NCBI GenBank assembly: GCA_004325065.1
Contig: PITI01000461.1
Span: 1-12,090, forward strand
From: Hamiltosporidium magnivora
Lineage: Eukaryota; Microsporidia; Dubosqiidae
Length of the DNA stretch: 12,090 nt
Direction of reading: 5' to 3'
The translations under genes were made by a program, and so were the position numbers. Below the pieces are notes generated by a model, which had not been told where the DNA came from, ran no database searches, and saw only the letters and a program-made list of their open reading frames with translations. Shown here one piece after another: positions 7,855 through 12,090 of the stretch (positions are counted from its first letter, which is position 1; each line of letters opens with the position of its first letter).

Positions 7855-8487
7855 TCTCTAGATGTATTTCGAGAAAATCATTGGAAATTAATTATGAAAA
7901 AACAGATTAAGAAATCAAGTTTTTTTGTGAGTATGTATATGTGGAAATAGAGGCGCTTAATTCCGAAAAAATATAAAGTGACAATATCGGATGGATAGCT
8001 AGTGTATTATCTCTCTTTTTAACGCACTATGCACAAAGCCGTAAATATTTTTATATTAACCTGAGAGAGAAGTACTTCTATGAAAAAAAGTAATTTGTAA
8101 CAAATTATGACACTATGAATGAATTTTAAATATTTTAGATAATCGTTTTAAAATAAATTTCTAGAAGTTTATAAATATAATTTTGCTAAATAGCCGAATC
8201 TTGAATACTTTTAGGAAAAAAGACGGCATGCATATTATGCAGATGGTTTAGTGCAATTCTAAGAGGATACTAGATCTGAGGACCCTGTATTCACCCGAAA
8301 AAAAACATTCAAGATAAGATTTATAATCAAACTCCTTAAGTATCTCTTTGAGAAGACATAAAGTTACAAAAGGCTCTGTAGTATGTCCCAAAAGCTTAAA
8401 AAAATAATATTTTGATTCGCCATTTAATTTGAAACTAAGTTTGCCGTGTTATAGCTATTGAAGAACGCCTCATGAATGCTTCTCATT
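7855..8487. other. No supported gene; eroded DNA
   Basis: Nothing is identifiable. A minus-strand patch around 8315-8190 reads protein-like (FFSGEYRVLRSSILLELH) but shows no known motif. A 21-bp sequence at 8293-8313 recurs once, with one mismatch, at 9987-10007. Confidence 0.4.
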
Positions 8488-9136
8488 TCATTTTAATGCA
8501 CACAGAACTTCTTCAATGCAATACACCGAGTTTGCGTGCAGTTTTCTCACATCATTTAGCCATCTGTTTCGTGCTCTGCTTCGTCTTCTTTTACCTTCAG
8601 ATGCAGATCTAAGAATTTTAGATAAAACCTTTTGTCATCATTCTTTCTAGGTGTTCTGGGGCTTAGGACTTCTTTGATTCAAAATTGTGGGTAAATTAGC
8701 TTATTCTTCAAGCACATATATTTCTAGATTTCGGTTATTCTTATTTCGGTATTTTTAGTTTTTGAAAGATATATTCTTTACAATATCCTTAATTCTAACA
8801 TGTCTACCAAAGCCTAGTCTCTTCTTGTCCTAACCAATGTTTCAGAAACATAAAATACTCGTAGGTCTAATAATTGTTTTATATATTTGCTTTTTGCTAT
8901 TTGATTTATGATTTTTGACTTTAATAAGCGCCACAGAGCATAGTAGGTCTTGTTGCCTGCTTTTATTCTTTCTTTAAACCTAAGAGCATGTTTTTTATTT
9001 TCGTTCAGGTGTGATCCAAGGTATTTGAAGCTAATTTTTTCAAATACAAAAATTCAATTTCTAATGAATTTCCCTTCTATTTGTAAAATGAAGGCATAAT
9101 TTTATATTTAGTCTTGCTTTCATGATCAACATTCAA
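8488..9136 (-). mobile_element. Decayed LINE-type reverse transcriptase, 3' end (second copy)
   Basis: On the minus strand, blocks occur in the order expected for the C-terminal half of a non-LTR RT. LNVDHESKTKYKIMPS (9136-9089) is the GLxVNxxKTK block. A 79-codon stop-free run (9053-8817) carries FEKISFKYLGSHLNENKK, RIKAGNKTYYALWRLLKSKI and VFYVSETL (the YGSETW block). LELRIL and RIY follow. APEHLERM (about 8664-8641) is the WxGHxxRM block. EGKRRRSRARNRWLNDV (about 8600-8550) is the GRPRxRWxDD block, with TGA at 8490-8488. At least three frameshifts and several stops inactivate it. It belongs to the same broad class as the copy at 350-1072 but is in opposite orientation and too diverged to be a simple duplicate. 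No catalytic block is present, so it is 5'-truncated. Confidence 0.85.
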
Positions 9137-9181
9137 TATCTTTTATAAATTTTCATATAAAATTACCTAGATATAACGGTG

Positions 9182-10071
9182 AATTTTTACGATAAATATT
9201 GTAGAATGATCGTGTAAATGAAGAACAAGGTACATTGAACATATAGATGTAAAAGTCTCTGTACTTTTCCAAACAGAGCAGCAAGAGGTCTTGTAAATAT
9301 TGAGTTACTGATTCAAAATTTGTTTGACTTTAATCGTATAGAAAAAAGGGGAAATCTAAACTCAAAAGCACCATCAAATAGTTGGAAAACCAACCTAAAT
9401 CTTCTTACATGGCTAAGAAGCTTCTATGTTCTAAAATAGATAAACTATGATTTAATTAGAAATAAATAGAAAACGACTAAACTAAAATTTATATGAAAAA
9501 AATATAATTATAACTAGATTAAAAATTTTTGTTTTGAAATAACAGGCTGATAAGTATTCGGTCTGTCTTAAAATAACTTAATAAAGAAAACATCCTGCCA
9601 CCCAATGAAGCAATTTTCCGTGGTATACAAATATAAATATATTATGAAGAGCAAAAATAAAGCACCAACGATGCAAGCGGTTTTACGAATCTGAATAAAC
9701 ATGGGACTAAGATAAAAGAATATTTATGCATGATTCTATCAGATGCTGAAACAAGCGGTCTATTATTTTGTTTTTCTGCTGAACTACTACATATTCTAGC
9801 TTTCAAAGCAAATTTAGATGTAATTGTAAACGGAATTTTAAAGGATACGAAATAAGGGGAAATTGGAATAGAAACATCAATTAAAAGCATTATCGAAAAT
9901 TAAATATTATATTTTTGGAACGAAATTAACTATTATAAAACCTTTGAAGTCTTAATTACTTCGAAATACTTGCTCTACTTCGTTATACCCGAAAAAAAAT
10001 ATTCAAGTACGGCATGTGTCTCATTCACATAGAGTAATGGTACAAAATCTTATTTGGTTATGTCAAACTAA
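9182..10071 (+). mobile_element. Decayed R4/Dong-like LINE with restriction-like endonuclease tail
   Basis: Frame 2 at 9182-9439 reads DKYCRMIV, NKVH, YRCKSLCTFPNRAARGLVNI. This matches the end of the RT region in R4/Dong-type elements (LD-KTRK, HHP, RLYLPR, GRGLxxIE). Frame 1 then holds ENILPPNEAIFRGIQI (9583-9633, the LxPETExFxxAxQ block) and YLCMILSDAETSG (9751-9789) plus LLFCFSAELLHILAFKANLD (9790-9849), which looks like an eroded CxxC-ET-H-C finger followed by YxxRHD. ILYFWNEINYYKTFEVL (9904-9954) resembles WDxxIxTDKT before the PD of the restriction-like endonuclease. VIPEKKYSSTACVSF follows (9985-10029). No frameshift is needed over about 500 bases of frame 1, but many stops are present. 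His and Arg positions of the finger and the PD pair are lost. The assignment rests on motif order from memory; the 3' end is uncertain. Confidence 0.72.
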
Positions 10072-10317
10072 ATATTACTATGTAATATAGGATTTTAATT
10101 ACAAATAACAATATAAGTCTACATTCAATGAATACCATTCAGAAACAGTCGAAACTTTTTCGCAGAATATATTGAGATCAAAATATATTTACAATGTGAA
10201 TTTTTACCTGCAAAGTTTTAAGCATTTCGAAAAGCCAAAAGGAAACATAATACAAACTTTAATTATACGTATATACTTTTTAAAATGAATATGTAAATTA
10301 ATATCTATGTGGCAGAT
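10072..10317. other. Possible tail of the R4-like relic
   Basis: Frame 1 remains more open than expected for such A+T-rich DNA (for example FFAEYIEIKIYLQCEFLPAK), but no motif of the element's C-terminus is recognisable. It may be the eroded end of the ORF or its 3' UTR. Confidence 0.3.
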
Positions 10318-10455
10318 ATGAAACCCTTTAATTTAAATAGAGGTTCTTCAAAACACGACCCGATGAGATATTTTATCTGGTTCTACACGATATTCTTTGT
10401 AGTATTAATATTTTTTTTAATAAAATCAAAAAAGTATAAACGAATTGCAAAATGA
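10318..10455 (+). CDS. Candidate small single-pass membrane protein, unknown
   Basis: A 45-codon intact ORF, ATG at 10318 and TGA at 10453. It has a polar N-terminus (KPFNLNRGSSKHDPMRY), one strongly hydrophobic segment of about 18 residues (residues 18-36, FIWFYTIFFVVLIFFLI), and a basic tail (KSKKYKRIAK). This layout suits a tail-anchored or single-pass ER protein, but I do not recognise a family; comparison with SEC61-beta and RAMP4 from memory was not convincing. There is no CCC motif just before the ATG. It continues the same frame as the R4-like relic upstream, so it may be only a lucky open piece of decayed sequence. Confidence 0.25.
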   Translation: MKPFNLNRGSSKHDPMRYFIWFYTIFFVVLIFFLIKSKKYKRIAK

Positions 10456-10851
10456 AAATGAGAATTTAGATAATTTTTTCGATCAAATTGTAATAATAAG
10501 AAAATTCTTTTTGTTTCGAAGATATTCTCCTACTATATATCATATTTACGTAATTTCATGCTAAAAAACCAGAATAAAATAAGGAAAAAACAGATGGTAC
10601 AATCTATTATAATAAGATTTGATATAGATAGATTTATACCCAAGGATTTCTCGAAATTGTAGATAAAATTTACTTGCAGAAATTGCCAATAATAACTTTA
10701 ATGGCGTATCTGTTATTAATATCTGTAAATATTTTGTGTGTATTTCATTTTTGAGAATGCTTCTTCACATAGATTGATGTGAAGAAAACGAAGATAAAAA
10801 CCCGAGCATATTTATGAAATGTTAGTGGATTACGTAGGTGAAAGACCTATA
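10456..10851. other. A+T-rich stretch with coding-like scraps
   Basis: Frame 1 on + is stop-free for 62 codons (10474-10659; for example KKILFVSKIFSYYISYLRNF), but it lacks a start, a family match and a gene-start motif. Another scrap, YEMLVDYVGERPILNYGN, lies at 10813-10866. No gene can be supported. Confidence 0.3.
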
Positions 10852-11211
10852 TTAAATTATGGTAATTAATTTTTTTATTGTTTTTTGACTATATTGATGG
10901 GAGATATTTATATTTTTTAAACGCCTGTATAAACTTTGAATCATTTTCTCCAAACTATTAATAATAAGAATTAAAGAAATACTAAAAAGTAAGTTGGTAT
11001 AAAATCTAAAAAGTTCTTGACCATCGAGACATTTTATAGCCGTCAAAAAGACTTGAGAGCTAAAATTTTTGGTGCCCTTGATTAAGATCAGACGAATGTA
11101 AACGAAGACTAGATTAATTATTTGATTATGCAGTTATGAGAGATCGTTACAAGAAAACAGTAAATATGAGATATAAATTGAAGATCATACAATTAGAACC
11201 AAAATAAGCAT
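10852..11211 (-). pseudogene. Possible decayed hydrophobic protein gene
   Basis: One minus-strand frame from ATG (11211-11209) to TAA (10854-10852) spans 120 codons with only two internal stops (TGA and TAA). The last 93 codons (11133-10855) are uninterrupted. The sequence starts like a signal or membrane segment (MLILVLIV), contains further hydrophobic stretches (IINLVFVYIRLILI, LLFSISLILIINSL) separated by a polar loop (AIKCLDGQELFRFY), and ends basic. It would be a small multi-pass membrane protein if once functional. No family is recognised and no CCC motif is seen next to the ATG. The antisense frame is codon-aligned and also has open stretches, so chance openness is possible. Confidence 0.3.
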
Positions 11212-12060
11212 TTTCTTAGATTTGATTATTTATTCCCTCTTAAAGTATATTTTTCCCGATTTTTATTGGTATTTTTAGTTCAATGTGTGCCTGCGATTTA
11301 AACTACAAAAGAAAAAACTTCTCATTTCCATTTATTTTATTTTAGAAACTATAAATACGGATCGCAAATTAAAATTGGATAGTTATGTGATTTTAGAATA
11401 TTCTTTAGATTTGAATTTGCGTTTTGGAGTTAATTTCAGTTCTAAAAAAACTATCTACTTGTAATATCTTCGACCCATAAAATTTAAATATTTAGAATGA
11501 TTTTTTTCACAAAGATTTTCTATCAGTTCTACAATCTAAAACCCCATATTTCTAAAGGTTATTTTAAACGGTTTTTTATGATTAAATTGCGTTAAAAATC
11601 ATGAATGTTTTTTTGACTAAGGACTAGCTTTTTTTTTACTCCCAGTCAACACCTGACACAACGCTTTTAATTAATAAACCTCTTTATATGAATTTAAAAG
11701 CAGGAAGAATTGTTATCTGTATTTATACTTAAAAATATTTATAGCAAATTTTATTTTGCAGATTTTGCAAATACAAACAGAAACAATAACAAGAATTAAT
11801 ATTTAGAAACCCTTTGTTGTAAATTCTCCGAAATAAATATAACTTTAAATTTACTTAGAATTATGTCCAAAAAACCATACTTAACATATTTATAACCAGA
11901 TTTCGGCATTTATACAAAGAAAGTTATTGATTTGATAAAATTATAGATTATTTTTATTTATCCTTTATATTTCTTAATATTTTTGCTATATTTCTTGAAA
12001 TTTATTTGAAATTATTTCGGTTTATTTGAGTAAAGGTTATGTTTTATATAAAACTTATCT
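11212..12060. other. No supported gene; A+T-rich DNA
   Basis: About 850 bases of A/T-tract DNA. One + frame has a few moderately open runs (for example KEKTSHFHLFYFRNYKYG near 11305-11358), but stops are frequent and no motif or repeat is recognised. Confidence 0.5.
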
Positions 12061-12090
12061 AAAATGAAAAATAAAATGAAAAATAAAATG
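12061..12090. repeat. 12-bp tandem repeat at window edge
   Basis: AAAATGAAAAAT is repeated two and a half times and runs to the last base of the window, so the array may continue beyond it. Confidence 0.8.

Noticed and set aside
9605..9694. ACCCA followed by ATG, opening a 30-codon frame
   Set aside because: It looks like a microsporidian gene start, but the frame closes quickly and the element-like motifs run through the same DNA in another frame.
9642..9890. Minus-strand 82-codon ORF
   Set aside because: It is antisense to the best-preserved part of the R4-like relic, it starts with a non-ATG codon or an internal start, and has no motif.

Overview
The window reads as microsporidian-type nuclear DNA. 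It is strongly A+T-rich, its genes lack introns, it carries a compact eukaryotic eIF2-alpha gene, and CCC motifs lie just upstream of the start codons of both intact genes. No rRNA, tRNA or bacterial-type operon is visible. The gene-poor layout with many dead retroelements suggests one of the expanded, transposon-laden microsporidian genomes rather than a compact Encephalitozoon-like one. The lineage is inferred from these features, not proven.

Only two intact genes are well supported, and they converge. SUI2 (eIF2-alpha) lies on the + strand at 1582-2472. A 656-residue protein with several probable OB folds and acidic linkers lies on the - strand at 5132-7102. In both, an AATAAA signal sits at or within a few bases of the stop codon.

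Most of the rest is a retroelement graveyard that normal ORF calling misses, because every copy is broken by stops and frameshifts. From left to right: an 86-bp direct duplication with an internal hairpin (1-171); the 3' end of a LINE-type reverse transcriptase on + (about 350-1072); the SUI2 leader and gene; a five-copy 68-bp minisatellite (2691-3034) with a truncated relic copy (3184-3255); a possible decayed gene on - (3293-3841); a Ty3/gypsy integrase relic on - (about 4065-4760) with markedly higher G+C; the OB-fold gene; a region of ambiguous coding-like fragments (7551-7851); a second LINE-type relic on - (about 8488-9136); and, directly abutting it head to head, a third relic on + (about 9182-10071). 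This third relic looks like an R4/Dong-like element with a C-terminal CCHC plus restriction-like endonuclease region. The right end holds a small membrane ORF (10318-10455), a possible decayed hydrophobic gene on - (10852-11211), featureless A+T-rich DNA, and a short tandem repeat running off the window.

The two intact genes do not form a pathway: one is a core translation factor and the other a likely nucleic-acid-binding protein. The main biological points are a threonine at the regulatory Ser51 position of eIF2-alpha, the unassigned multi-OB protein with a POT1-like third fold, and the number of distinct retroelement clades packed as relics between housekeeping genes.
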